Counted from the first letter of the stretch, positions 46,220-55,215 are shown. The stretch: 64,000 bases of DNA from Bradyrhizobium prioriisuperbiae (GCF_032397745.1 NZ_CP135921.1:2790001-2854000), one strand, 5' to 3'. Numbers and translations: made by a program. The notes: generated by a model not told the origin, from the letters alone.

Positions 46220-47385
46220 TATTCGGCTGCCTGGCTGGCCGCACGTCCCAGCTCGGCGCGGACCGCATCGGTGTCGCGGCCGAGCGAGGGCGGGGCGGTG
46301 CGGATTGTCACCGGCGCGTCCGACATATGGATCGGCGAGCCGATCACCTTGATACGTTCGATGTCGCCGTCGGCCTCGATGATCATCTCGTTGATGGCGG
46401 TCTGCTCGTCGGCCAGCGCTTCGGCGAGGGAGCGCACCGGCGCGCACAGCAAATCCTGTTCTTCCAGCCGCGCCAGCCAGTGCGCCATGGTGCCGGACTT
46501 GAAACGCTCCTTGAAGATCGCCTGCAGGGCCGGCTTGTTCGCCACCTGATTTTCGAAGCTGGCAAAGCGCGGGTCCTTGCCGAGATGATCGAGACCCAGC
46601 GCCTTGGAGATGTCGCCGAGCGGATCGGCCTTGAAGGCGCCGACCATCACCAGCGCGCCGTCCGAGGTCGGGAACACGCCGGACAGCGGCATCGCGCCCC
46701 AGTTCACCTCGCGCCCGCGCATCAGGTGCGCAGCCGCCTCCTGGGTCTGCGCTGCCAGCATGGAATCCAGCAGCGACACCGCGATGCGCTGGCCGCGTCC
46801 GGTTTTCTCCCGCTGCAGAATCGCCAGCAGCACGCCCTGCACCATGTGCATGCCCGCGGAGTAGTCGGCGAAGGTGGTTGCCAGCACCGCGAGCGGATCG
46901 CTCTCGTTGGAGCGCCGGTACAGCACGCCACTCATCGCCTGCGCCAGCACGTCCTGGCCGCCCTTGTGGCTGTTGGGGCCGGTGAGGCCGAAGCCGGTGC
47001 CGACCGCATAGATGAGCCGTGGATTGATCTTGATAAGATCTTCGTAGCCGAAGCCGAGCCGTTCCATCACACCGGAGCGGAAATTGTTGACCACCACGTC
47101 GGAGCGCCGCACCAGGCCGAGCACCACCTCGCGGTCGTCCGGTTTGCGCAGGTCGAGCACGATCGAGCGCTTGTTGCGATTGAGCGAACAGAACACCGGG
47201 CCGAGCAGGCCGGCCGGATCGTTCGGGAACGCGGTGCGCGACAGGTCGCCGGTGCCGGGCTTCTCGATCTTGATCACGTCGGCGCCGTAGTCCGCCAGCA
47301 TCTGGGTGGCCACGGGCCCCATCATCACCTGGGTGAAATCGATGACCCGAATGCCGGCAAGCGGCAGGGTTGTGGTCTCGGTCAC
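46219..47385 (-). CDS. Family III CoA-transferase (CaiB/BaiF)
   Basis: A 388-residue CoA-transferase of the CaiB/BaiF type, which moves CoA between carboxylic acids. The N-terminal Rossmann segment is GIRVIDFTQVMMGPVATQMLADYGADVIKIEKPG, and the catalytic aspartate is Asp174 in TFADYSAGMHM. SGVFPTSDGALVMVGAF and the C-terminal CAPVRSLAEALAD segment are further signatures. The start is GTG (47383-47385), overlapping the flavoprotein stop as GTGA; residues upstream in the same frame lack homology. By context it activates the acid product of the operon's pathway. Confidence 0.93.
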   Translation of the reverse strand: MTETTTLPLAGIRVIDFTQVMMGPVATQMLADYGADVIKIEKPGTGDLSRTAFPNDPAGLLGPVFCSLNRNKRSIVLDLRKPDDREVVLGLVRRSDVVVNNFRSGVMERLGFGYEDLIKINPRLIYAVGTGFGLTGPNSHKGGQDVLAQAMSGVLYRRSNESDPLAVLATTFADYSAGMHMVQGVLLAILQREKTGRGQRIAVSLLDSMLAAQTQEAAAHLMRGREVNWGAMPLSGVFPTSDGALVMVGAFKADPLGDISKALGLDHLGKDPRFASFENQVANKPALQAIFKERFKSGTMAHWLARLEEQDLLCAPVRSLAEALADEQTAINEMIIEADGDIERIKVIGSPIHMSDAPVTIRTAPPSLGRDTDAVRAELGRAASQAAE

Positions 47386-48743
47386 GCGGCATTCTCCATG
47401 ATTTTGGCATTGGCGGACGGGCGGTCTCCGGGATCGCCGCCCTGGGCCCGAACTTTGGCGCAGATGGCCGCGGGCGAGACCGCGCGCGGGGAAATGTTGG
47501 ACGCGACCGCGAGCGCGGCCGCGACGCCGGCGGATTGCCCCATCGACATGCACGGTGGAATCTCGCGCGACATTTTTTGCGCCGACTCCGTCGCGGAGTA
47601 GTGTCGGCCGGCCACCACCATGCCCTCGATCGCCTTCGGCAGCATGGACCGGTAGGGCGTGTAATAGTCGCGCCCGCGCGCCACCGTATCGGGGAAATGC
47701 ACGCGGTCCTGCACGTCGTCCTTGGTGACGACATAGTCGCCGTCGAGCAGCCGGGTCTGGCGCACGCCGAGCTGCGGTGCGACATCGATGACAAAGCAAG
47801 ATTCGAAGCCCGGCATGTTGGCACGGACATAATCGACCAGCGCATAGATGCGCTTGCGTCCCTCGAAATCGGCCTTGGTGATGTCCTCGACCGACAGGCC
47901 ATCGAGGCCGGTCATGTGCGGGCAGTTGCACCAGACCACGCCGGGCAGCGGCGTCTTCAGCCACCACAGGTCCCAGGAGCCGCCCATCACCCGCTTTGCC
48001 TGCCGATCGAGCAGCGCGTATTTTTCCGGCTCCTCAAATCGAAACCGCTCGGCCGCTTCGGTGTCGACGCCGCCCAGGCGAAACACGGTCGTGAGGATGT
48101 AGGAGCCGTGGATGAAGGATGAGCCTGCGGCGGCGGCAACGTCGAGATCGCCGGTCGCATCGATGATCACGTCGCCCAAAATCGCCTGGCGGCCGGCCTT
48201 GGTTTCGCAGACCACACCGGTGATGCGGTTGCCGTCCATCACCGCGCGCGAGAACCAGGAGTGCAGCCGCACGTCGACGCCGGCCTCCGCGATCATGTCG
48301 TTGGAGACCCGTTTCCAGCCGTCCGGATCGAACGCTGCCGCCATCACGATCGGTGCCGGCTTGCTCTGCGCGCGGAAGTCGAATGCGCCCCAGCGCGCCC
48401 ATTTGCGAAACAGCTCCCAGCTCTGTCCGCGCTCGTCCGGCGGCGGGTAGACGCAGGCACCAATGGCGGCCATCCGGTCGATCATCTCGGTGCAGATGCC
48501 GGTGGTGGTGACTTCCTGGCCGTTGTGCATGTCGTCGAGCACCAGCACCATGCCGCCTGAGGCGAGGCCCCCGAGATAGGGGTAACGCTCGATCAGCGTG
48601 ACGGACGCGCCTTCGCGCCGCGCGGCGACTGCCGCCGAAAATCCGGCCGGCCCGCCGCCGACCACCACCACGTCGGATCGGGCGACTACCGTCGCTTCGT
48701 CCGGCTTGTCCATGATGCGCGTGGGTGTCTTGTCTCTTAACAT
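47382..48743 (-). CDS. FAD-dependent oxidoreductase (FAD_oxidored type)
   Basis: A 453-residue flavoprotein. The dinucleotide-binding motif is SDVVVVGGGPAGFSAAVAARREG, with Gly29, 31 and 34 and the ribose-binding Glu52 in LIERYPYLGG; the C-terminal FAD segment MVVAGRHYSATESAQKMSREIPPCMSMGQSAGVAAALAV is the signature of the FAD-dependent oxidoreductase group PF12831, whose members often act on unusual small molecules. Its electron acceptor may be the ferredoxin of the operon. ATG 48741-48743 follows GGGAG; an upstream frame extension is not part of the fold. The permease gene ends 20 bp before it. Confidence 0.88.
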   Translation of the reverse strand: MLRDKTPTRIMDKPDEATVVARSDVVVVGGGPAGFSAAVAARREGASVTLIERYPYLGGLASGGMVLVLDDMHNGQEVTTTGICTEMIDRMAAIGACVYPPPDERGQSWELFRKWARWGAFDFRAQSKPAPIVMAAAFDPDGWKRVSNDMIAEAGVDVRLHSWFSRAVMDGNRITGVVCETKAGRQAILGDVIIDATGDLDVAAAAGSSFIHGSYILTTVFRLGGVDTEAAERFRFEEPEKYALLDRQAKRVMGGSWDLWWLKTPLPGVVWCNCPHMTGLDGLSVEDITKADFEGRKRIYALVDYVRANMPGFESCFVIDVAPQLGVRQTRLLDGDYVVTKDDVQDRVHFPDTVARGRDYYTPYRSMLPKAIEGMVVAGRHYSATESAQKMSREIPPCMSMGQSAGVAAALAVASNISPRAVSPAAICAKVRAQGGDPGDRPSANAKIMENAA

Positions 48744-48763
48744 GGGTCGCTCCCGGGAATTTC

Positions 48764-49594
48764 CTAGTGAGAGTTGGCCGGCTGCCAGCGCACGACCAGA
48801 CGTTCGATGGTGGCGATGGTGACGAAGAACAGCACGGAGAATGCCGAACCCATCAGCACGGTGGCGTAGAGCATCGCCGAATCGAAATTGTAGGTGGACT
48901 GGATGATCAGCGCGCCGATGCCGGTGGTGGAGCCGATCCATTCGCCGACAATGGCGCCGATCACGGCGGTGGAGGCCGCGATCTTCAGCGCCGAGAACAG
49001 ATACGGCAGCGAGTTGCGCAGCCGCAGCTTGAAGAACACCTCGCGCTTGCTGGCCGACAGCACCCGCATCAGCTCCATCGCCTGCGGGTTCACCGATTCC
49101 AGTCCCCGCACCATGTTGACCAATGTTGGGAAGAAGCAGATCAGGGCCGCGATCGCGATCTTCGGCTCCATGCCGTTGCCGAGCAGCAGCACCAGGATCG
49201 GGGCCTTGGCCACCACGGGAATGGTATTGACCACCACCACCACCGGGAAGAACGCCTCTTCCATCGCCTTGCTGTGCACGAACACGGTGGCGATCACGAT
49301 CGCGGTGAGGTTGCCGAGCAGAAAGCCGGAGAACGCCTCGATCGCGGTCGGCAGCAGGTTTGCCAGCAGCACGTCGAACCGGCTCATCAGGGTCGACAGC
49401 ACCAGTTGTGGCGAGGGCGCGACATACACCGGCACATTGAAGATTTTGATCACAAGGGCCCAGAGCAGCAGCGCCGAGGCGATGCCGATCACCGGCAGCA
49501 GCCGCCGGCGCCAGATCAGGCGTTGCCGCTGGGCGCGATGCGCCTCTTCAGCTGCGGCGAGGCCATGGTCGAAGTTAAGATCGACTGTTGTCAT
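48764..49594 (-). CDS. ABC transporter permease (nitrate/taurine/NMT1 type)
   Basis: A 276-residue inner-membrane permease with about six helices. It has the SsuC/TauC-like domain: helix GIASALLLWALVIKIF near the start, IPVVAKAPILVLLLGNGMEPKIAIAALICFFPTLVNMV, the coupling motif ELMRVLSASKREVFFKLRLRNSLPYLFSALKIAA and AVIGAIVGEWIG. Its ATG overlaps the ATPase stop by 4 bp (ATGA). It forms the importer with the next two upstream genes. Confidence 0.93.
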   Translation of the reverse strand: MTTVDLNFDHGLAAAEEAHRAQRQRLIWRRRLLPVIGIASALLLWALVIKIFNVPVYVAPSPQLVLSTLMSRFDVLLANLLPTAIEAFSGFLLGNLTAIVIATVFVHSKAMEEAFFPVVVVVNTIPVVAKAPILVLLLGNGMEPKIAIAALICFFPTLVNMVRGLESVNPQAMELMRVLSASKREVFFKLRLRNSLPYLFSALKIAASTAVIGAIVGEWIGSTTGIGALIIQSTYNFDSAMLYATVLMGSAFSVLFFVTIATIERLVVRWQPANSH

Positions 49595-50370
49595 TGGCCC
49601 CTCCCCAAAGCGTCGCGCAGACGGCCGGCCATGGCGACGAACTCGCTGCTCTCGCGAATCTTCAGGGTGCGGTCGCGCGGCAGGTCGACCCGCGCCAGTT
49701 CCGCCACCCGGCCGGGATTGGCTGCGAGCACCAGCACCTGCTCGCCGAGATAGAGCGCCTCGTAGACCGAGTGGGTGACGAACATGATGGTGGTCGCCGT
49801 CTCCTGCCAGATCCGGCGCAGCTCCTCGTTGAGACGGTCGCGGGTGATCTCGTCGAGCGCGCCGAACGGCTCGTCCATCAGCAGCAGGCGAGGGCCACCG
49901 AGCAGGGCGCGGGCGATCGAGACCCGCTGGCGCATGCCGCCAGAGAGTTCATGCGGAAAGCTGTTTTCCCAGCCGGCAAGGCCGACCAGCTTCAGAAGTT
50001 CGCGCGGCGTCGGCGAATTGGCCGGAAGCCCACGCCGGCCGCCGACCTCGAGCGGCAGTTCGACATTCTGCAGCGCGGTGCGCCACGGCAGCAGCGCCGC
50101 ATCCTGGAATACAAAGCCGAAGCTGCGCGCCGAGCGCGCCTCCTCCGGGCTCATCCCGAACACCGAGACATGGCCCGAGGACGGCGCGATCAGATCGGCG
50201 ACCACCCGCAGCAGCGTGGATTTTCCACAGCCGGAGGGGCCGAGCAGGCTGAGGAAACCACCGGGCGTCAGATCGAAGGAGACGTTCTGCAAGGCGGTGA
50301 CGGTTCGTCGTTCGGTGACGAAGCGGACCGTGACATCCTGGCAGGTCACTGCGTTCGAGGGAGGGCGCAT
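49591..50370 (-). CDS. ABC transporter ATP-binding protein (SsuB/TauB type)
   Basis: A 259-residue ABC ATPase. Walker A is LLGPSGCGKSTLL (residues about 43-55), the Q-loop FVFQDAALLPW, the signature ELSGGMRQRVSIARAL, Walker B LLLMDEPFGALDEI, and the switch histidine is in FVTHSVYEALYL. The protein belongs to the subfamily serving nitrate, sulfonate, taurine and pyrimidine-precursor importers. It lies between the binding-protein gene (56 bp upstream) and the permease gene (4-bp overlap). Confidence 0.94.
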   Translation of the reverse strand: MRPPSNAVTCQDVTVRFVTERRTVTALQNVSFDLTPGGFLSLLGPSGCGKSTLLRVVADLIAPSSGHVSVFGMSPEEARSARSFGFVFQDAALLPWRTALQNVELPLEVGGRRGLPANSPTPRELLKLVGLAGWENSFPHELSGGMRQRVSIARALLGGPRLLLMDEPFGALDEITRDRLNEELRRIWQETATTIMFVTHSVYEALYLGEQVLVLAANPGRVAELARVDLPRDRTLKIRESSEFVAMAGRLRDALGRGQ

Positions 50371-50426
50371 GGGCGCAAACCTTTGTGGACGAAGCGGTTA
50401 TCAACGATGACGAGGGGCGCGGGCGA

Positions 50427-51434
50427 TCAGCCGATCTTCACGCGCTGCTCGGCGGTCTGTTTGAGGATGTCGAGGCTCATCACCTCGTCGAGCTTCGGCG
50501 TCTTGCGCGTGAACTGGCCGAGCTGCGCATAGAGATCGATCTGCTCCTGCCAGATTTGCGGATCCATCGTGCCCCAGCCTTCGGCCTTGGTGCGGTCGGA
50601 GAATGCATAATCGAGCATGACATCGAGCGCGACGCGTTCGTCCGCTTTGACCAGATTGGGGAATTCCTTCACCAGCAGGTCGACCGCGGTTTCGCGGTTG
50701 GCGTGGGCATAGGCCCAGCCCTTGGAGCTCGCGCGCAGGAATTTCGCCAGCAGGTCGCCCTTCTTCTGGACGGTGTCCGCGGTCGCATAATAGGGCAGGG
50801 CATAGAGGCGCACGCCGGCATCCCACAGCCGCAGATCCACGCGATCTGGCCCCAGCACCTTCAGCGCGGTGGTGTTGGTCAGCCAGCCGGTGACGACATC
50901 GACCTGGCCGGTGAGCAGCGGCGCCATGTCGGCGCCAATGGTGACGACCTGCACCTCGCGCTCGGGGATCTTGTTTTTGGCGAGCAGCGCGCGCAACAGG
51001 ATGACGCCGGTCGCCTGGATGCCGACCTTCTTGCCGATGAAATCGGCCGGTTTCGTCACCGGGTTCTTCTTCAGCGAAAAGAATGTGTAGGGATGCATCT
51101 GCGCGCCGGCGGCGAAGCAGCGTACGGGAATGTCCTGCGATGCGGCGAGCATCAATGAGGGGCTCGACGTCGCTTGCCCGAGCTCGAAACGGCCCGAGGC
51201 CACCACCGCGACGCCGTCGATATTGGGGCCGCCGGCCTGCAGCTTCAGTTCGATGCCTTCGGCCTCGTAATAGCCAAGGTGCTTGGCGCAAATCTCGCCG
51301 ATCTGGTTGCCGGACGGCAGCCAGCCGATCTGCAGGTTCAGCACTGGCCGGCCCTGTGCATGGGCGCCGGTGATCCCGATGCAGGTGCCTGCCGCAGCCG
51401 ACGTTATCAGGAAACGTCTGCGATCAATCATCAT
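50427..51434 (-). CDS. ABC transporter substrate-binding protein (NMT1/THI5-like), Tat signal
   Basis: A 335-residue periplasmic binding protein of the NMT1/SsuA-like family. The signal carries a twin-arginine motif, DRRRFLITSAAAG, and is followed by the mature strand LNLQIGWLPSGNQIGEICAKHLGYYEAEGIELKLQAG. ATGVILLRALLAKNKIPEREVQVV and the QVDVVTGWLTNTTAL blocks are typical. Relatives bind sulfonates, nitrate, riboflavin precursors, or pyrimidines such as the thiamine precursor HMP; the ligand here is unknown. ATG 51432-51434 follows AGGAG; a second ATG comes directly after. It is the first gene of the operon. Confidence 0.92.
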   Translation of the reverse strand: MMIDRRRFLITSAAAGTCIGITGAHAQGRPVLNLQIGWLPSGNQIGEICAKHLGYYEAEGIELKLQAGGPNIDGVAVVASGRFELGQATSSPSLMLAASQDIPVRCFAAGAQMHPYTFFSLKKNPVTKPADFIGKKVGIQATGVILLRALLAKNKIPEREVQVVTIGADMAPLLTGQVDVVTGWLTNTTALKVLGPDRVDLRLWDAGVRLYALPYYATADTVQKKGDLLAKFLRASSKGWAYAHANRETAVDLLVKEFPNLVKADERVALDVMLDYAFSDRTKAEGWGTMDPQIWQEQIDLYAQLGQFTRKTPKLDEVMSLDILKQTAEQRVKIG

Positions 51435-51468
51435 GCCGCGCTCCTTTTGTTTTGCGCTGGACGAAAAT

Positions 51469-51592
51469 TTCCCGGCAGGGACCGCTATAAGGCCACGACA
51501 ACGCAGTGCCGGGAAGATCAAAGAATCGACGAGGGCGTACGAAAAAACAGCACGCCTGAATCGGGTCGGGAATGGCTTCACTTCCAGCCATT
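51469..51592. promoter_or_regulatory. Two inverted repeats in the divergent promoter region
   Basis: The 205-bp gap between the binding-protein gene and the amidohydrolase gene holds two dyads. TTCCCGGCA (51469-51477) pairs with TGCCGGGAA (51507-51515) over 29 bp. AATGGCT (51571-51577) pairs with AGCCATT (51586-51592) over 8 bp. Both are candidates for the LysR regulator encoded at 44200-45102 or another factor. The dyads are seen directly; their roles are inferred from the divergent position. Confidence 0.5.
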
Positions 51593-51639
51593 GACGGAGC
51601 CATGCCCGCGATGATCGGGCGCACACTGGAGGTTGCATC

Positions 51640-52872
51640 ATGGCTGTTGTGCTTACTCACGCGACGATCGCGACCGTCGATGTCGACGACCGCGTGCTGA
51701 CCGACAGCGATATTCGCATCGAGGGATCGTCGATCACAGCGATCGGCGCCGGCGGCACGCTGGCGGCGCTGGCGGATACGATCATCGACTGTACCAGCGG
51801 ATTGGTGCTGCCCGGTTTCGTCAACACTCACACCCACGCAACATTGGCGCTGTTCCGCGGTCTTGCCGACGACCGTATCAGGGCGTTCTGGCCGGAGGGC
51901 GGCTATCGCGTGCCCGGCCAGGAGCGTTTCACGACGGATGACTACCGCCGCTCGCTGACATCAGCGTGTTCGGAATTCCTGCTTAATGGCGTGACCACGA
52001 TTGCCGATCGCGTCGGCGACATGGACCTCTATGCACCGATCATCGAGGCGAGCGGGCTGCGCGCCACCGTCGGGTCCACTATCGTTGACCTAGGTGGCCC
52101 GGCCGACTGGGGACCGACCGAGCGGTTGATCGAACGCTACGGCGTCGATCCCTCGCGCTCGCGCATTGTTGCCGGCATTGCACCCCATGCGCTGGATACA
52201 TGCTCCGACGCATTGCTGGCCGAATGCGCCAAGCGCGCCCGCCGGATCGGGGCGCGGGTCTATCTGCATGTGGCGCAGTGCGAGGCGGAGATTGTTGCGA
52301 TCCGCAAGCGCGGCCATGCGGGCGCGCTCGCCTGCCTGCGCTGCGCCGGATTGACCGGGCCAGACGTGATCGCAGCTCATGCAATCTATCTCGACGCGGA
52401 CGAGCGCGACGGCTGGTGCGCCGACGGCACCGCCATCTGTCATTGTCCCGCCAGCAACCTGAAGATCGAGGCGCGGACGTTGCCGCTCGCTCGCTTTCAT
52501 GGGCGCACGCCGGTCGGACTCGGTACCGACTGGACCGCGTCGGACAACAGCATGGACATGTTCTGGGCGATGCGGCTTGCGGCGCTGGTCGGCAAGATGA
52601 CCGCCGATGATCCGACTGTGCTGACCACGCGCCAGATGCTGCGGCTCGCCACCATCGACGGCGCCCGCGTGCTCGGCATCGATCACCTTGTCGGCAGCAT
52701 CGAAGTCGGCAAGCGCGCCGACCTCATGGTGCTCGATCTCACCCAGCCCGAGATGCAGCCGCTGCACGATCCGATCTCCAACATCGTCTATTCGGCATCG
52801 CCCCGCAGCGTGCGCGATGTGCTGGTCGACGGCGTGGTCCGCGTCCGTGGCCGGAAATTGAGCGCGGGATAA
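51640..52872 (+). CDS. Amidohydrolase of the ATZ/TRZ (deaminase) family
   Basis: A 410-residue metal-dependent hydrolase. The HxH metal site is His64/His66 in NTHTHATL, further ligands are His210 (YLHVAQ), His247 (AAHAIYL) and Asp297 (GLGTDWTASDN). A family-typical N-terminal and C-terminal beta-sandwich flank the barrel; IEVGKRADLMVLDL marks the C-terminus. The residue three after His210, usually the catalytic Glu of deaminases, is Gln213, with Glu215 two residues on. The family includes chlorohydrolases and S-adenosylhomocysteine, guanine and cytosine deaminases. The next gene's ATG overlaps the stop in TAATG. Start ATG 51640 has GGAGG upstream. Confidence 0.9.
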   Translation: MAVVLTHATIATVDVDDRVLTDSDIRIEGSSITAIGAGGTLAALADTIIDCTSGLVLPGFVNTHTHATLALFRGLADDRIRAFWPEGGYRVPGQERFTTDDYRRSLTSACSEFLLNGVTTIADRVGDMDLYAPIIEASGLRATVGSTIVDLGGPADWGPTERLIERYGVDPSRSRIVAGIAPHALDTCSDALLAECAKRARRIGARVYLHVAQCEAEIVAIRKRGHAGALACLRCAGLTGPDVIAAHAIYLDADERDGWCADGTAICHCPASNLKIEARTLPLARFHGRTPVGLGTDWTASDNSMDMFWAMRLAALVGKMTADDPTVLTTRQMLRLATIDGARVLGIDHLVGSIEVGKRADLMVLDLTQPEMQPLHDPISNIVYSASPRSVRDVLVDGVVRVRGRKLSAG

Positions 52873-52976
52873 TGCGCCATGTCTTGCCCGACAAATGGGC
52901 TGGTTGCCTCTTGCCGGCTTCGGCCAAAGCGCCGACACTTTATGGGATAAGATGCGCCTCACATGGAAATCCCGCC

Positions 52977-54269
52977 TTGTCCTTTGACCTGATCATCCGC
53001 AACGCCACGCTGCCCGACGGTCGCACCGGGATCGATCTGGCTGTTACGTCCGGCCGCATCGCCGCGGTTGAGCCCGGCATCGCGGCCGAAGCCGCGATGG
53101 TGATCGACGCCGGTGGACACCTGGTGTCGCCGCCCTTCGTCGATTGTCATTTCCACATGGACGCGACCCTGTCGCTCGGATTGCCGCGGCTCAACCGCTC
53201 CGGCACGCTGCTGGAAGGCATCGCCTTGTGGGGCGAGCTCAAGCCGCTGTTGACCGCGGAAGCGGTGATCGCGCGTGCCTTGCGTTATTGCGATCTCGCG
53301 GTGGCGCAGGGGTTGCTCGCCGTCCGCAGCCATGTGGACATCTGCGACGACCGGCTGCTGGCGGTCGATGCGCTGCTTGAGGTCAAGCGCAGGGTCGCGC
53401 CCTATCTGCACCTCGAACTCGTGGCATTCCCCCAGGATGGATACTACCGCTCACCGAGCGCGGTCGAAAACCTCAGGCGCGCGCTGGACAGGGGTGTCGA
53501 GGTCGTCGGCGGCATCCCGCATTTCGAGCGCAGCATGGGCGATGGCGCGGCCTCGGTGCGCGCGCTGTGCGAACTCGCCGCTGCCCGCGGCCTGCGCGTG
53601 GATATGCACTGCGACGAGACCGACGACCCGCTGTCCCGTCACATCGAGACGCTGGCGTACGAGACGCAGCGGCTTGGACTGGCCGGCCGCGTCGCCGGCT
53701 CGCATCTCACCTCCATGCATTCCATGGACAATTATTATGTCTCCAAGCTGCTGCCGCTAATGGTGGAGGCCGGCGTTGCGGCAATAGCCAATCCGCTGAT
53801 CAACATTGTCCTTCAGGGGCGCCACGACACCTATCCCAAGCGCCGCGGCATGACCCGCGTCGCCGAGATGCGGGCCATGGGCATCGATGTCGCGTTCGGC
53901 CAGGACTGCACCATGGACCCGTGGTATTCGCTGGGGTCCGCCGACATGCTGGATGTGGCACACATGGGCCTGCATGTGGGGCAGCTCACCTCGCGCGACG
54001 CCATGCGCTGGTGTTTCGAGGCGGTTACCACGATTCCGGCGCGCATCATGGGGCTCGACGGCTATGGCCTGGAGGTCGGCTGCCATGCCGATCTCGTGGT
54101 GCTGCAGGCCGCTGATCCGATCGAAGCGGTTCGGCTGCGCGCCGCACGGCTTTGTGTGATCCGCCGCGGCCGCGTCATTGCCGAGAGCGAACCGCGCCGC
54201 ACCACGCTGGCCATCGAAGGCCGTCCGGCCGTCGTCGATGCCTCGTCCTACGCGCCGCCGGTGGGGTGA
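52977..54269 (+). CDS. Cytosine deaminase-like amidohydrolase
   Basis: A 430-residue hydrolase closely like CodA. Motifs are the metal pair His58/His60 (VDCHFHMDAT), the catalytic block MHCDETDDPLSRHIE, SHLTSMHSMDNYYVSKLL, NPLINIVLQGRHDTYPKRRGMTRV and the Asp site FGQDCTMDPWYSLG; the last reads GHD in E. coli CodA. The enzyme should remove ammonia from a pyrimidine or related ring; the exact substrate is uncertain. The start is given as TTG 52977, because it begins the conserved MSFDLIIRNATL and has GGAAA upstream. An ATG at 52872, overlapping the preceding stop as TAATG, would add 35 non-homologous residues. Confidence 0.88.
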   Translation: MSFDLIIRNATLPDGRTGIDLAVTSGRIAAVEPGIAAEAAMVIDAGGHLVSPPFVDCHFHMDATLSLGLPRLNRSGTLLEGIALWGELKPLLTAEAVIARALRYCDLAVAQGLLAVRSHVDICDDRLLAVDALLEVKRRVAPYLHLELVAFPQDGYYRSPSAVENLRRALDRGVEVVGGIPHFERSMGDGAASVRALCELAAARGLRVDMHCDETDDPLSRHIETLAYETQRLGLAGRVAGSHLTSMHSMDNYYVSKLLPLMVEAGVAAIANPLINIVLQGRHDTYPKRRGMTRVAEMRAMGIDVAFGQDCTMDPWYSLGSADMLDVAHMGLHVGQLTSRDAMRWCFEAVTTIPARIMGLDGYGLEVGCHADLVVLQAADPIEAVRLRAARLCVIRRGRVIAESEPRRTTLAIEGRPAVVDASSYAPPVG

Positions 54270-54270
54270 G

Positions 54271-55215
54271 CTATCGTCCCGGCAGATACGCCTTGGCCAG
54301 TACGCAATGCACGCCCTTGTTGTCGTCGACCATTTGCGTGACGCGCAGGTCGGCGACCAGTGAGCACAGCGTGTAGGCATCCTGGGCGGAGAGGCCGGAT
54401 GCGTCCGTGATCAGCCTGATCATGTCGCGCAGGGCCTGCTTGGCGGCATCGTCGAGATCCTGATTGAAGCCCATGGTGATCCAGGCCTCCGGCGTCTCCG
54501 CCCGCGGTGTGGTCAGGCTCATGTCCTTGCGCAGATGGAATTCGAACGTGCCGGTGAGCGCGGTCTCGATCGCGGTGAGGCACACCTCGCCGTCGCCTTG
54601 CAGGCCATGGCCGTCGCCGGCGGAAAACAGCGCGCCGGGAACGAACACCGGGAAATAGGTGGTGGTGCCGACGCCGAGCTCCTTGTTGTCCATATTGCCG
54701 CCGAATACGCGCGGCTGCACTGATGACAGCCGCCCCCACTGGCGCGCCGGTGCGACGCCAAAATTGCCGAAGAAGGGTTTCAGCGCCAGGTCCTGACCCC
54801 ACGGCAGCCGCGCGATCATCCTGTCGCGGTCGAGCGGAAAATGGATTCGCCGCAGCTCCGGAAAGTCCTCGGGCAGCGTGCCGAGAAACGGCGCCTGCAG
54901 GTTCCAGCCCCAATCCGCGCGCAAGACGATGTCGAGACATCGCACCTCCAGCACATCCCCGGGCTCGGCGCCTTCGACATGGATCGGGCCGGTGAGGAAA
55001 TGCGGACCCGGCCCACGCGGCGTCGCGGCGAACACGTCTTGTTGTCCCGGCACGAGAGCGAAACCGGAAGCCAGGCCGGGCATGTCTTCCGGCTCTCCGG
55101 ACAACGTCTCGATGGTGACACGGTCGCCCGACGCGATCCGCAGCACGGGTGAAAGCGAGCCGTCCCACAGCCCCCATTGCACGTTGCCCGGCGTGGAGGC
55201 GAGATGGTGATGCAT
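54271..55215 (-). CDS. Acetamidase/formamidase family protein
   Basis: A 314-residue amidase of the FmdA/AmdA family, which hydrolyses formamide, acetamide or similar small amides to ammonia and an acid. Signatures are GDRVTIETLSGE, the GPIHVEGAEPGDVLEVRCLDI block and GGNMDNKELGVGTTTYFPVFVPGALFSAGDGHGLQGDGEVC. It converges with the cytosine-deaminase-like gene, with one base between the stops. The context (nucleobase permease and deaminase) suggests it works on an amide freed by ring opening. Start ATG 55213-55215. Confidence 0.92.
   Translation of the reverse strand: MHHHLASTPGNVQWGLWDGSLSPVLRIASGDRVTIETLSGEPEDMPGLASGFALVPGQQDVFAATPRGPGPHFLTGPIHVEGAEPGDVLEVRCLDIVLRADWGWNLQAPFLGTLPEDFPELRRIHFPLDRDRMIARLPWGQDLALKPFFGNFGVAPARQWGRLSSVQPRVFGGNMDNKELGVGTTTYFPVFVPGALFSAGDGHGLQGDGEVCLTAIETALTGTFEFHLRKDMSLTTPRAETPEAWITMGFNQDLDDAAKQALRDMIRLITDASGLSAQDAYTLCSLVADLRVTQMVDDNKGVHCVLAKAYLPGR

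Noticed and set aside
46220..47902. Upstream part of a long minus-strand frame continuous with the enoyl-CoA hydratase gene
   Set aside because: Only the last 258 codons match a family; the earlier part is a shadow of the CoA-transferase and flavoprotein genes read in another frame.
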